NCBI GenBank assembly: GCA_964502735.1
Contig: CAZCYD010000001.1
Location: forward strand, 62,001 to 126,000
Reading direction: 5' to 3'
Length of the DNA: 64,000 nucleotides
DNA from: JACKAN01 sp964502735
GTDB lineage: Bacteria; Bdellovibrionota; Bdellovibrionia; Bdellovibrionales; UBA1609
Shown here in pieces: positions 8,852 through 17,243 of this stretch. Position numbers and translations under genes: made by a program. Positions within the stretch are counted from its first letter, which is position 1; the number at the start of each line of letters is the position of its first letter. The notes beneath the pieces were generated by a model, which saw only the letters and a list, made by a program, of their open reading frames with translations, had not been told where the DNA came from and did not search any database.

Positions 8852-9791
8852 TATTTGTACCCGTCATCCTATATTCTCTAATTTTGTTTCTGAGTGTTCG
8901 AATACTTATTCCTAACATATGCGCGGCCTGTGTTCTATTTTGACTTGTGTAAGAAAGAGTCTGAAGAATTAGTTTTCTTTCAGCCTCTGCAACTGTTATG
9001 CCTGGCTGAAATAATATTTCATTTTTATCTTTCGAGTAGTTTTTAATCAGAATGTCGTCTGCTCCCAAAGTATCTTGAGAAGCCATTAATACGCTTCTTT
9101 CAATAACATTTTGCAGCTCCCGAACATTTCCTGGCCAATTCCATTTTTTAATTTTGATTAAGGCTTCTTCACTCAAATGAATTTGATTCATTTGATTTTC
9201 CTCACAAACTAAAGAAACAAAATATTTAGATAACAGTTCGATATCGCTCAAACGTGAACGCAATGGCGGAATGAAAAGAGGAATAACATTAAGGCGGTAA
9301 TACAAATCTTCGCGGAAGCAACCCGTTCTGACCATTTCGGCTAAGTCTCTATTAGACGTCGCAAGAATCCTAACATCCACCTTTACAGGAGCTGAAGACC
9401 CCAATCTTGTAACCTCACCTTCTTGTAAGACTCTCAAGAGTTTAGCCTGTAAATGTAGTGGAATTTCGCTTATTTCATCTAATAAAAAACTGCTGCCATT
9501 TGCTGCCTCGAATTTTCCAATTTGCCTCTTATCAGCTCCTGTAAAAGCTCCCTTTTCATAACCAAACAGTTCACTTTCAAGTAAATTTTCTGGCAATGCC
9601 GCACAATTTACAGCGTAAAATGGACGAGATGATCTCTGACTTTTAGAGTGAATATATCTTGATAGAAGCTCCTTACCAGTTCCACTTTCTCCATAAATTA
9701 AAACAGATGCCCTACTCCCAGAAATTCTATCCACAGCACGTAAAAGTTCTTTCATTTTGGCATCATGTGTTTGAATGATATTCATTTTCAT
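8844..9791 (-). CDS. Sigma-54-dependent activator without receiver domain, probable flagellar regulator (FlgR/FleQ-like)
   Basis: The 315-residue protein starts directly in an AAA+ sigma-54 interaction domain: Walker A GESGTGK at residues 34-40, the sigma-54 contact loop GAFTGA at 81-86, Walker B FLLDEISEI, and the arginine-finger region FREDLYYRLNVIP. A Fis-type helix-turn-helix follows at about 277-305 (NRTQAAHMLGISIRTLRNKI). There is no N-terminal receiver or sensory domain, so activity must be controlled by protein partners, expression level or constitutively. It is the second gene of the flagellar operon, ATGA-coupled to the TPR gene and overlapping flgB. By context it likely drives sigma-54 flagellar promoters, including the one before 12610; that link is inference. 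Confidence 0.9.
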   Translation of the reverse strand: MKMNIIQTHDAKMKELLRAVDRISGSRASVLIYGESGTGKELLSRYIHSKSQRSSRPFYAVNCAALPENLLESELFGYEKGAFTGADKRQIGKFEAANGSSFLLDEISEIPLHLQAKLLRVLQEGEVTRLGSSAPVKVDVRILATSNRDLAEMVRTGCFREDLYYRLNVIPLFIPPLRSRLSDIELLSKYFVSLVCEENQMNQIHLSEEALIKIKKWNWPGNVRELQNVIERSVLMASQDTLGADDILIKNYSKDKNEILFQPGITVAEAERKLILQTLSYTSQNRTQAAHMLGISIRTLRNKIREYRMTGTNNE

Positions 9792-12610
9792 TCTAAACTC
9801 CTGTTTAAGCTTTCTGCAGCCGGTATCCGATCTATATACCTTTTATAGTCATCTACCCACTTTGCGTTGTTTAGTTTTTCCTGAGCTAGATTTACATACA
9901 TAGGACTCTTGTTGGCATCTAAACCATTCCATATTTTTTCAGCCCCTTTGATGTTGCCGTTGGAGAACATGAGCTTTCCAAGATGATATCGAGTCGACTC
10001 CATAGATTTATTGGATTCAAATTTTTCTAATAATTCAGTATAGGCCTCAATAGCTGCCACTATTCTTTTATCAGCTTCAAGAGTTCTTGCCTTTAACTCG
10101 ATAGTCTTATACAAAATTTCATCATTTAATTTTGCCCCAGACCTTATTAAATTTTCAATTTCCTGAACATTAACCTCTGCATCGCGGTAGTTTCCATCTT
10201 CATACTGCAATCTTGCTAAATGCAAAAAGGTTGGTGCTAACTGTTCAGGATTACCTTCCCAAACAGAAATAAGTTGCTTTAAGTGTTTTTTAGCTCTATC
10301 TACGTCGCCCTTTTGCTCAGCTACTCTGGCTAACAACTCTACTCGCTCAACTTTTTGCGGTCCGCTTAGGTTAACTGCTGTATTAATTTTCTCCAAATAG
10401 TCATTCGCGCTCTCAAACTCTCTCTTCTGGAACGATGTCTGTGCTAATCTCAATAATACTTGCTCCACCCAAGGCAAATGTTCTGTAACTCTTTTTTCTT
10501 TTTCCTCACGTGTTCCTTTAATTTTTTGCAACTGAGAAAGTGTGTTTTTATAAATTTTTTGTGCTTCAGAAAAGGCACCTGCTAACTCATAGGCTTGCCC
10601 TATGAAAAAAGGAATGTCGATTCGCTCTAAATTATTTAACCATGTTGTCGAGTATTGACTATTAATCTTTAATGCAGAAAGAAAATCACCAGCATCTACA
10701 TTAGATTTAATCAGGTCACTAATGTTTTTTAAAATTCTTCCTCTGAAAAAACTAACATCTGTTGATGTTGGGTTTCTCTGATAATAGCTAATTAAGTATT
10801 GCAGGGCTTTATTATACTCATCTCGCCTGTGCAAACCATCCGCTACCATCAAAGTTACAAACTCCTCCATTCTGGGCAACATCGACTCCCTAGCTATTTG
10901 ATTCATCTCCTCTAACGCCTTTGACATCTCCTTTTCTTTCATGTTCCTCATCTTTTGACTCAACATTCTCACGCGAGCCACCTCAGAACCTTCACTCTTT
11001 CGAAATCTATAACTGCTTTCCAAAAAAGCACCCATGCTTTTACTGACATCAGCTCCTAAAATATCGAGAAGCTCACCTATTCTTGTAAGTGCATATCCCC
11101 CATGCTCATGTGAAGGAAATAATTCAACAAATCGAATATAATGATGAAGTGCAGACTTATACTGACCTGTCCAAAAGTAAGACTCTGCTAAATTGTAGTT
11201 TGCATTCTCAAAGCTTGATTCATAGTTGGGATATTCGTTTATTGCACTTTTGTAGCTATTTATGGCTTCATTTAAGTTGCCCGACTGATAAAAAACATCT
11301 CCAACTCTATACAAAGCCTCAACTCCAGAGACCTTTTCGTTCGATGAGGACGCTAGATCTCGCAACACATCAAGAGCATCATCAAATTTATTTAAAAATA
11401 AATACCCGTCCGAAAGTGATTTTTTGGCTTGGTCAAAATACATTGATTTGGGGTTTTTATCTATAAACTTTAAAAATTTTTGAATTGTGCTGATACCATC
11501 TTTATGCTCTAGAGACATAAAAGCAAGTGTAAGTTCTGAACGTTCTTTCAAGACTGAATCTGGGTATTTTTCTATTAAATATGTAATTGCCGAAATGAGT
11601 TTTTCTTTATCTTTATTATCTTTTGTTTGCATCCACCTATCAAAATAAACATCCGCAAGCATATTTCTTAAAATTTCATCATAGACAGATTCCGGATATT
11701 CTTTTACAAAATAATCAAATGACTTAATATATGCCGCATACCTCTTATTATTAAACAAAGTAACTAAAAACCTTGCCTCTTTATTTTCTTTTGAATTCTT
11801 CTCTTTAATAAAATACTCAGGCTTGTTGTCCCGAATTTCTTTAAGTCGACTTGTCTTTAATTTTACAATAGGAAATTTTATATAAATATTTTCACGACTA
11901 CCAATAATTGACTCTTCTTTTATTTCATAGTCCTTAATTCGAAACCTGTCATAAGTTGGATCTCCGCCATCAAAAACACCAGATTTTAGTTTTCCAGATG
12001 AAGGCCTGTTTTCTATTTCAACAGTTAATATCTCACTACTTGACGGCGATCTTTTTTCACTAACTTTTTTATATTCATTTTTACTTTGTTTATCTGATTT
12101 TGATTTGTTTTTATTTGAGGATAGTTTTTTATAATTTTTTTTATCTGCAACACTTTTTTTGCTAGAAGCTACGGAAGGTTCAGAAGTCCTGGTTTTTGAC
12201 TCCACAGATTCATTTATGTAGAAATCTATAATAAGTCTTGATGGTTCGTCAGTTAAATAATCAAAACTTTCAACACTTTCGTTCGCAAGACTAAATGTAA
12301 CAATATACTGGCCGTCGGGGCCACTCTTTGAAATATCGATATTTTCAATAAATCTATCAGACCAAAGTTTTAGATCTGCAAAGGTTTTCTCATTAAATGC
12401 CGGAAGAGTCAGCTTTAGTTCTTTTTTACCAGATCTTTCTAAGTTGTATTTCCAATCCGATTTACCTTCAAACTCTAGGTGAGTTGCTTCTCCTATCTTT
12501 TGTATCACTCCAGTTACATTAGTACTCGCTTCAAGAAATATAGGCAGAAGGACTGCTAGTAGCAGCACAATCATAAACTTGAAAGTATGTTCATCCTGAA
12601 CCTTGTTCAC
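9788..12610 (-). CDS. Large TPR-repeat envelope protein, first gene of flagellar operon
   Basis: The 940-residue protein has a signal or anchor segment near residues 12-28 (MIVLLLAVLLPIFLEAS), an N-terminal ~110-residue beta-rich domain resembling AMIN (ending PSRLIIDFYINES), a Lys/Ser-rich linker at about 140-200, and from about 285 to the end a long series of TPR/Ybgf-like repeats (for example ALYRVGDVFYQSGNLNEAIN and ANYNLAESYFWTGQYKSALH). It is probably a periplasmic scaffold. It starts at a GTG with an AGAGG ribosome-binding site eight bases upstream, just downstream of a sigma-54-type promoter. Being first in the operon suggests a role in envelope placement or motor assembly, but no function can be named from sequence. 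Confidence 0.85.
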   Translation of the reverse strand: MNKVQDEHTFKFMIVLLLAVLLPIFLEASTNVTGVIQKIGEATHLEFEGKSDWKYNLERSGKKELKLTLPAFNEKTFADLKLWSDRFIENIDISKSGPDGQYIVTFSLANESVESFDYLTDEPSRLIIDFYINESVESKTRTSEPSVASSKKSVADKKNYKKLSSNKNKSKSDKQSKNEYKKVSEKRSPSSSEILTVEIENRPSSGKLKSGVFDGGDPTYDRFRIKDYEIKEESIIGSRENIYIKFPIVKLKTSRLKEIRDNKPEYFIKEKNSKENKEARFLVTLFNNKRYAAYIKSFDYFVKEYPESVYDEILRNMLADVYFDRWMQTKDNKDKEKLISAITYLIEKYPDSVLKERSELTLAFMSLEHKDGISTIQKFLKFIDKNPKSMYFDQAKKSLSDGYLFLNKFDDALDVLRDLASSSNEKVSGVEALYRVGDVFYQSGNLNEAINSYKSAINEYPNYESSFENANYNLAESYFWTGQYKSALHHYIRFVELFPSHEHGGYALTRIGELLDILGADVSKSMGAFLESSYRFRKSEGSEVARVRMLSQKMRNMKEKEMSKALEEMNQIARESMLPRMEEFVTLMVADGLHRRDEYNKALQYLISYYQRNPTSTDVSFFRGRILKNISDLIKSNVDAGDFLSALKINSQYSTTWLNNLERIDIPFFIGQAYELAGAFSEAQKIYKNTLSQLQKIKGTREEKEKRVTEHLPWVEQVLLRLAQTSFQKREFESANDYLEKINTAVNLSGPQKVERVELLARVAEQKGDVDRAKKHLKQLISVWEGNPEQLAPTFLHLARLQYEDGNYRDAEVNVQEIENLIRSGAKLNDEILYKTIELKARTLEADKRIVAAIEAYTELLEKFESNKSMESTRYHLGKLMFSNGNIKGAEKIWNGLDANKSPMYVNLAQEKLNNAKWVDDYKRYIDRIPAAESLNRSLE

Positions 12611-12638
12611 TATGACCTCTTGTCTAGTTAATGTTTAA

Positions 12639-12655
12639 AGCATTTTTAATGCCAA
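12639..12655 (-). promoter_or_regulatory. Sigma-54-type (-24/-12) promoter of the flagellar operon
   Basis: Read on the minus strand, the motif is TTGGCATTAAAAATGCT. The GG and GC doublets are separated by ten bases, the exact sigma-54 spacing, and TGGCA is fully conserved; the -12 element is ATGC rather than TTGC. The predicted start site is near 12629, leaving a leader of about 18 bases before the GTG at 12610. The operon it would drive encodes a sigma-54 activator, consistent with autoregulation. Confidence 0.7.
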
Positions 12656-12906
12656 CTGTAGTGGTCATTTTTTGCCTGGACAGTTTCCTAAATTAGAAGA
12701 CAGTTATGTTTTATTGGCAGTCGCGCCAACTTCATGACACATAAATATTCTAACATTTCACCTCCAGACTTTTGTATTGCCTTTAGGGATAATTATGTGC
12801 AATACACGTATTACTTGAAGCGATTTGTTTTAACTCAACTTCACTTATAAATTATCCGATTTGTAAATCTAGAGGATTAAAAGAATAAATACGCAGTAAA
12901 GGCAAC

Positions 12907-13395
12907 ATGTTATACAAATTTATTTTATCAATATTCATCTCTGTATTTATTAGCTCCTGCGTTTCAATTGGCGTGGAAGAACCTAAATTTACCAAAGACA
13001 GCCATGTCATGTATGAACCCCCCAATGGTTTTTTACCAGTTGAACAGGAGCATGTTGATAAGGCATGGAAAAATATAAATAACGGAAACTCCATATCTTT
13101 TTTGTCAGAATGCACATCTCAATCTGATCTTCCTCACACCCGCATCAGAGAAGGGATAATTAGTGGTCTCCACAACAGGTTAATTTTAAAAGAAGAAATG
13201 ATCGACTTTAATAAAAGAAAGGCTCTAATATCCACCCTCACAGGTACTGTTGATGGAATTGATATTAAGAGTGAAATCGTAATACTTAAAAAAAATAATT
13301 GCACATATATACTCACCTATATAGGTATAGATGAAAAGTTTGATATTAATCATTTAAACTTCCAAACATTTTTACAAGGATTTAAGGTGCCATGA
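12907..13395 (+). CDS. Small lipoprotein of the Mla operon
   Basis: The 162-residue protein has a signal peptide ending in a lipobox (VFISSC, Cys17), followed by a compact soluble domain without a motif I recognise. Its stop overlaps the start of mlaE by four bases, so it is co-transcribed and probably co-translated with the lipid transport genes. By context it may be an envelope-attached accessory part of the Mla system, but it does not look like MlaA (too short, no amphipathic pore helices) or MlaC (lipoprotein, different size). The start ATG at 12907 has an AAAGG sequence upstream. Confidence 0.8.
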   Translation: MLYKFILSIFISVFISSCVSIGVEEPKFTKDSHVMYEPPNGFLPVEQEHVDKAWKNINNGNSISFLSECTSQSDLPHTRIREGIISGLHNRLILKEEMIDFNKRKALISTLTGTVDGIDIKSEIVILKKNNCTYILTYIGIDEKFDINHLNFQTFLQGFKVP

Positions 13396-14156
13396 GAATA
13401 GTGAAATCTTTTTTTCATACCATTGGCGCTTCATTTGAACTTATGTTTGAAAGTATTCGTATAGGCCTAAGACGACCCTTGCACTTTCACCTTACCCTTG
13501 AGCAAATTTATCAGATTGGTATTAAATCACTCCCTCTGGTAATAATTGTAGCAATAAGTACGGGCATGGTAATGGCACTACAGTTTGGCTATGGACTCAC
13601 AAAGTTTGGAGGAAAGCTTTACGTGCCCAAAATTGTTTCTTTATCAATTGTTCGTGAAATGGGTCCTGTTTTTGCTTGCCTTATGCTAGCGGCTAGAGTC
13701 AGTGCAGGAATTACATCTGAACTCGGATCAATGAAAGTCACTCAACAAATTGATGCAATACGAGCCCTTGGAGCATCTCCGTTAAAAAAAATAGTATTCC
13801 CAAGATTTTCTGCATGTATGATTGCAATTCCGTCTTTATCAGCTATAGCTATACTAGTCGGGATTGCCGGAGGTCTCGCGGTAGGGGCTATCGAACTAGG
13901 AATTGACTCACAGTTTTATATGCAGAAAGTTTTATCTACTATTAACCTATCTGATTATATCTCTGGGTTTGGAAAAACTTTATTCTTTGCATTTTTTATT
14001 GCAACAACATCATGTTATTATGGACTAAATGTAACGGGAGGCACACAAGGTGTTGGATCTGCCACCACAAAGTCAGTTGTTGTCTCTTGTATACTAATCG
14101 TAACAGGTGATTATTTCTTAACAAAGTTATTTATGGTGATTGAAAAATGGCTGTAA
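13392..14156 (+). CDS. mlaE: Phospholipid ABC transporter permease MlaE
   Basis: The 254-residue inner-membrane permease has about five hydrophobic segments and the MlaE family signature (FGGKLYVPKIVSLSIVREMG, then ARVSAGITSELGSMKVTQQI). MlaE dimers together with MlaF, MlaD and MlaB move phospholipids between inner and outer membranes. It overlaps the upstream lipoprotein gene by four bases and mlaF by ten. Length is typical (about 260). Confidence 0.95.
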   Translation: MRIVKSFFHTIGASFELMFESIRIGLRRPLHFHLTLEQIYQIGIKSLPLVIIVAISTGMVMALQFGYGLTKFGGKLYVPKIVSLSIVREMGPVFACLMLAARVSAGITSELGSMKVTQQIDAIRALGASPLKKIVFPRFSACMIAIPSLSAIAILVGIAGGLAVGAIELGIDSQFYMQKVLSTINLSDYISGFGKTLFFAFFIATTSCYYGLNVTGGTQGVGSATTKSVVVSCILIVTGDYFLTKLFMVIEKWL

Positions 14157-14878
14157 TTGAAGTTAAGAATTTTTCAAAAAGATTTGGCTCAAAGGTTGTA
14201 CATACTGATGTTTCATTCGAAGTTAACAAGGGAGAGTGCTTAGGCTTATTGGGGGGATCTGGCTCTGGAAAAAGCGTAATCCTAAGATCTTTAATAGGCT
14301 TAGAAAAGCCTGATGGAGGAGAGGTCTTTATTGAAGGGGAAGATATTGCTCACAAAACTGAAGAAGATCTCATACATGTAAGAAAAAAGGTAGCCTATGT
14401 TTTCCAAAACGGTGCCCTTTTTGACTCTATGAGCGTTTTTGATAACTTAGCTTATCCACTCAGAGAGCATACCAATTTTAGTGAATTAGAAATACAAAAT
14501 ACTATTGAAAATACTCTGATGGAGTTTGGCCTTAATGGAAATGCTTACATTTCTCCCTCTGAGCTTTCAGGCGGCATGCAAAAACGTGTAGGAATGGCAA
14601 GATCAACGATTATAAATCCTCACGTTGTACTTTATGATGAACCCACTGCAGGGCTTGATCCATACAACACATTAAAGATTCAAGAAATGATTCTAAAAAT
14701 GAAGAAAAGAGGAGTGACATCGATTTTTGTTACTCATGACATGCCATCTGTGTTTGCTGTATGTGATCGAGTAGCACTTATACAGAATGGAAAAATTTCT
14801 GATATAGATACTGTAGAGAATATTAGAATTAAATCAGGTGGAACAATTAATGAGTTTATTAACGGCCAATTATACTAG
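14147..14878 (+). CDS. mlaF: Phospholipid ABC transporter ATPase MlaF
   Basis: The 243-residue ABC ATPase has Walker A GGSGSGKS (~37-44), signature LSGGMQKRVGMARS, Walker B HVVLYDEPTAGLDP and the H-loop FVTHDM. The GMQKRVG version of the signature is characteristic of the Mla/Ttg2A group. It powers lipid movement through MlaE. It begins inside the mlaE 3' end (ten-base overlap) and is followed 11 bases later by mlaD. No mlaB (STAS) gene is seen in this cluster. Confidence 0.96.
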   Translation: MAVIEVKNFSKRFGSKVVHTDVSFEVNKGECLGLLGGSGSGKSVILRSLIGLEKPDGGEVFIEGEDIAHKTEEDLIHVRKKVAYVFQNGALFDSMSVFDNLAYPLREHTNFSELEIQNTIENTLMEFGLNGNAYISPSELSGGMQKRVGMARSTIINPHVVLYDEPTAGLDPYNTLKIQEMILKMKKRGVTSIFVTHDMPSVFAVCDRVALIQNGKISDIDTVENIRIKSGGTINEFINGQLY

Positions 14879-14888
14879 AGGTTAATGC

Positions 14889-15701
14889 ATGAATCACAAT
14901 TACAACAACAAAAACATTTTATCTGGTATTTTTATTATTCTTGGTATGTTAGTCGTCTTTATTTCAGTTATTATGTTTGGAGGCGATCGAAGTTTTCTGA
15001 CCTCTTATTATAATGTTCGAGTTAGCTTTAACCAAATCCAAGGGCTTAATGTTGGTAGCATAGTATCACTTTCAGGAATAAATATAGGAAACATTAGTGC
15101 AATTAATTTTTCTAATGAAAATAAAAAAATCATTATTACTCTAAATTTAGATACTAAATATAAGTCTAAAATCAGAATGGACTCCACCGCCAGTATTAAG
15201 ACTCAAGGAGCTCTTGGTGATAAATATATATATATTCGTCCAGGCAGTGCCGATTCCGCTGAGTTAAAAAATAACGATTTTTTGCTATCGGAGGATGATG
15301 ATGATTTTTTTGATCTACTCACTAAAGAAGCGCCTAAAATTGCCAACATAGGTGAGGTGATAACCGAACTTAAAACTCTATTAAACACATTGAATCAAGA
15401 TGGACAAATGTATCAACTTTTAAAGAATCTGAATCAGGCATCGAAGCAGATAGAGGTTTTAAGCCGAGAAGGTCAACTCTTAATTTCAGATACTCGCAAG
15501 TCTGGGCAGGGAGATATTAAGCAATCTTTGCATCATCTTAACAATATATTAAAAAAAATTGATTCAGGCGAGGGAACGCTAGGGGCCCTAGTAAATGATC
15601 CCTCTGTACACGAGAGACTTACGGCAATCCTCGGAAAGCCTCCTCGAAATAGTTATTTAAAACCACTAATTAGGGCCACAATAAAAACAAAAGACCAATA
15701 A
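14889..15701 (+). CDS. mlaD: MCE-domain lipid transport protein MlaD
   Basis: The 270-residue protein has one N-terminal membrane anchor (residues 10-32) followed by an MCE domain at about 40-120 (FNQIQGLNVGSIVSLSGINI is the hallmark segment) and a helical C-terminal tail ending near residue 245 with the GEGTLGALVNDPS motif common in MCE proteins. MlaD hexamers form the periplasmic ring of the MlaFEDB complex. The tail is longer than in E. coli MlaD (183 residues), as in many delta-type relatives. It ends the mla operon. Confidence 0.93.
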   Translation: MNHNYNNKNILSGIFIILGMLVVFISVIMFGGDRSFLTSYYNVRVSFNQIQGLNVGSIVSLSGINIGNISAINFSNENKKIIITLNLDTKYKSKIRMDSTASIKTQGALGDKYIYIRPGSADSAELKNNDFLLSEDDDDFFDLLTKEAPKIANIGEVITELKTLLNTLNQDGQMYQLLKNLNQASKQIEVLSREGQLLISDTRKSGQGDIKQSLHHLNNILKKIDSGEGTLGALVNDPSVHERLTAILGKPPRNSYLKPLIRATIKTKDQ

Positions 15702-16009
15702 TATTTTGTTTAGCCAGTCTTGCTTTTGTAAAAATCACTAGTAAAAATTGATCCGAAATCCTGTCTATTTTTATTTCACTCTGATTTCGAGTTATAGAGA
15801 CAATTTACAGCCGATAATCTGTAAATCTTTTTTACAAAAACCTTATTTTCCTTTACCTGAGCCTTTACCAGACCTACCACAAATTTAGATTATTAAAAAA
15901 ATCAATGAGTTAGGTCGTGGCAAAAAGTTTGCTCTAGCAGTCTCTTGGGAGACGCGTTCTGTGATTTGTAGATAATGATGTCTCAAGGAGATAGGACGCA
16001 ACGAAAATC
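15702..16009. other. Intergenic region between mlaD and the 16010 gene
   Basis: The 308 bases hold no convincing ORF. Visible are a sigma-54-type promoter (15918-15933), a small hairpin (GTCTC/GAGAC around 15940-15953) at the predicted start site, and AAGGAG at about 15985-15992, which lies too far from the ATG at 16010 for ideal initiation. A lone GCCGATAA (15810-15817) resembles a sigma-28 -10 element but lacks a good -35. No clear terminator for mlaD was found. Confidence 0.6.
15918..15933 (+). promoter_or_regulatory. Sigma-54-type promoter upstream of the 16010 secreted protein gene
   Basis: TGGCAAAAAGTTTGCT matches TGGCA-N6-TTGCT with correct GG-to-GC spacing (ten bases). The predicted start site is near 15944, giving a leader of about 65 bases to the ATG at 16010. 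The window encodes two sigma-54 activators, so the promoter could be served locally. Confidence 0.65.
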
Positions 16010-16762
16010 ATGATGATAATAAAAAGAAGTACGCTCCTCATGCTAACACTTGGACTTTTTAACTTCACCCAACAGGATAATGCCTTCGCAAAGACGAATT
16101 ACAAACAGCCCGAGGAGTGGGTTAGGGAAACTTTAGCTCATAAATCTCGCATAATTCAATATGCTAACAAACTGTACCCACATCTTACAGAGCTTCATGA
16201 TCACTGGGATTATTTTATAAAATATCTTGAGCTTCATGATGCCCCCAAAGTTATGTCACTAGATGAGATCTTAACCACAACTCCAGAATACAACCATTCC
16301 GAGCCTATCTCCGTTCGGATGGCTATCTTTTATGGTCAAGATATAAAAGATATGACACCAGATCAAAAAGAAAATTTTATTAAAACAAGAGATGACCTTA
16401 ATCATATCGAAAGGGTTTTAAAAGAAGAGTTTAAACAGACTCTACCTTCTGGAACTCCTGACTTTAGCGAAATCGAACTTGTATTAGATTTTATTGACAC
16501 AACTATTTTTCGCCTGGAAGAGTTAAATATCAATCCCAAAGAAGCTCACCTCTATCTTGCAGTTGATAGATTTGCCCAAAGAAATATGTTAAAGGCTGCA
16601 AAGAAAGCAAGCTCCGTAATTGATATCTTGCAGGATTATTTGCTAAATTTACTAGAATGGAAAAAAAGAACTACGATAACAATTTTTTCTCTATTAACTC
16701 TTAAAAAAGAGCCTGTTGACTTTAGAACACTCAACTTATGCAATCTTATTTTGACATACTAA
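16010..16762 (+). CDS. Hypothetical secreted protein, helical, 250 aa
   Basis: There is an N-terminal signal peptide with likely cleavage after NAFA (about residue 27), then a mostly helical soluble protein rich in His, Asp, Glu and Leu. No domain is recognised. Two adjacent ATGs (16010, 16013) could start it. It stands alone, with its own sigma-54-type promoter upstream and a convergent DUF721 gene downstream. No sequence feature gives a function; the sigma-54 control suggests regulated expression, perhaps linked to the flagellar or NtrC-type regulator. Confidence 0.7.
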   Translation: MMIIKRSTLLMLTLGLFNFTQQDNAFAKTNYKQPEEWVRETLAHKSRIIQYANKLYPHLTELHDHWDYFIKYLELHDAPKVMSLDEILTTTPEYNHSEPISVRMAIFYGQDIKDMTPDQKENFIKTRDDLNHIERVLKEEFKQTLPSGTPDFSEIELVLDFIDTTIFRLEELNINPKEAHLYLAVDRFAQRNMLKAAKKASSVIDILQDYLLNLLEWKKRTTITIFSLLTLKKEPVDFRTLNLCNLILTY

Positions 16763-16856
16763 ATATTCTAGTAGGGACTCCGACTCTAACAGCGAGTTTT
16801 GGTTTCTCGAGTTTGTCTCGATTCTGTTGTTGTCTCAAATCTAGGACATCTCAAAT

Positions 16857-17228
16857 CTAGGGCTTCTTAATGAAGATCTTGAAGCTCTCGGGAGCCTCAC
16901 TAAAGTCAGGCACATTTTTCCTATCTAAAGAGAACTGCACCCTCCTAACCCATTTTTTATCAAGATACTGGTTAACTTTACTAATGATTTCGCCAGCCAA
17001 AAAGCTCATTTCCTGCATACGAGCTGAACTATCCACCCAAACATAGAGGACCCCCCTTTTATAACCTACTGGAGTAGAATGTTTCGCAATGGTTTGCCCA
17101 ACTATACCCTGCCAATCGTGCCACAGTTTCCACCTGGTAAAGCCTTCGCCAAGGTTGGACTTGCTATTTTGAAACAGACTTTGTAGGACTTCAGATGATG
17201 AACTAAACCCTTTTTTTTGATTGGACAT
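16857..17228 (-). CDS. DUF721 / DciA-like protein
   Basis: The 123-residue protein carries the DUF721 pattern: a central WKLWHDWQGIVGQTIAKHST block with conserved Trp and GxxxAxH residues, followed by GVLYVWVDSSARMQEMSFLA. DciA proteins of this family load or escort the replicative helicase in bacteria lacking DnaC. The length fits the short form. It is divergent from trmFO with only about 15 bases between start codons, so their promoters must overlap coding sequence. The helicase-loading role is by family inference. Confidence 0.75.
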   Translation of the reverse strand: MSNQKKGFSSSSEVLQSLFQNSKSNLGEGFTRWKLWHDWQGIVGQTIAKHSTPVGYKRGVLYVWVDSSARMQEMSFLAGEIISKVNQYLDKKWVRRVQFSLDRKNVPDFSEAPESFKIFIKKP

Positions 17229-17243
17229 AACAAGGTTTATATC

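Noticed and set aside
12852..13115. Minus-strand ORF opposite the Mla operon lipoprotein
   Set aside because: Shadow of the lipoprotein gene, which has a signal peptide and operon context.
15791..15817. GCCGATAA, a perfect sigma-28 -10 sequence, between mlaD and 16010
   Set aside because: No acceptable TAAAG-like -35 at the right distance; the sigma-54-type site nearby is the better promoter.
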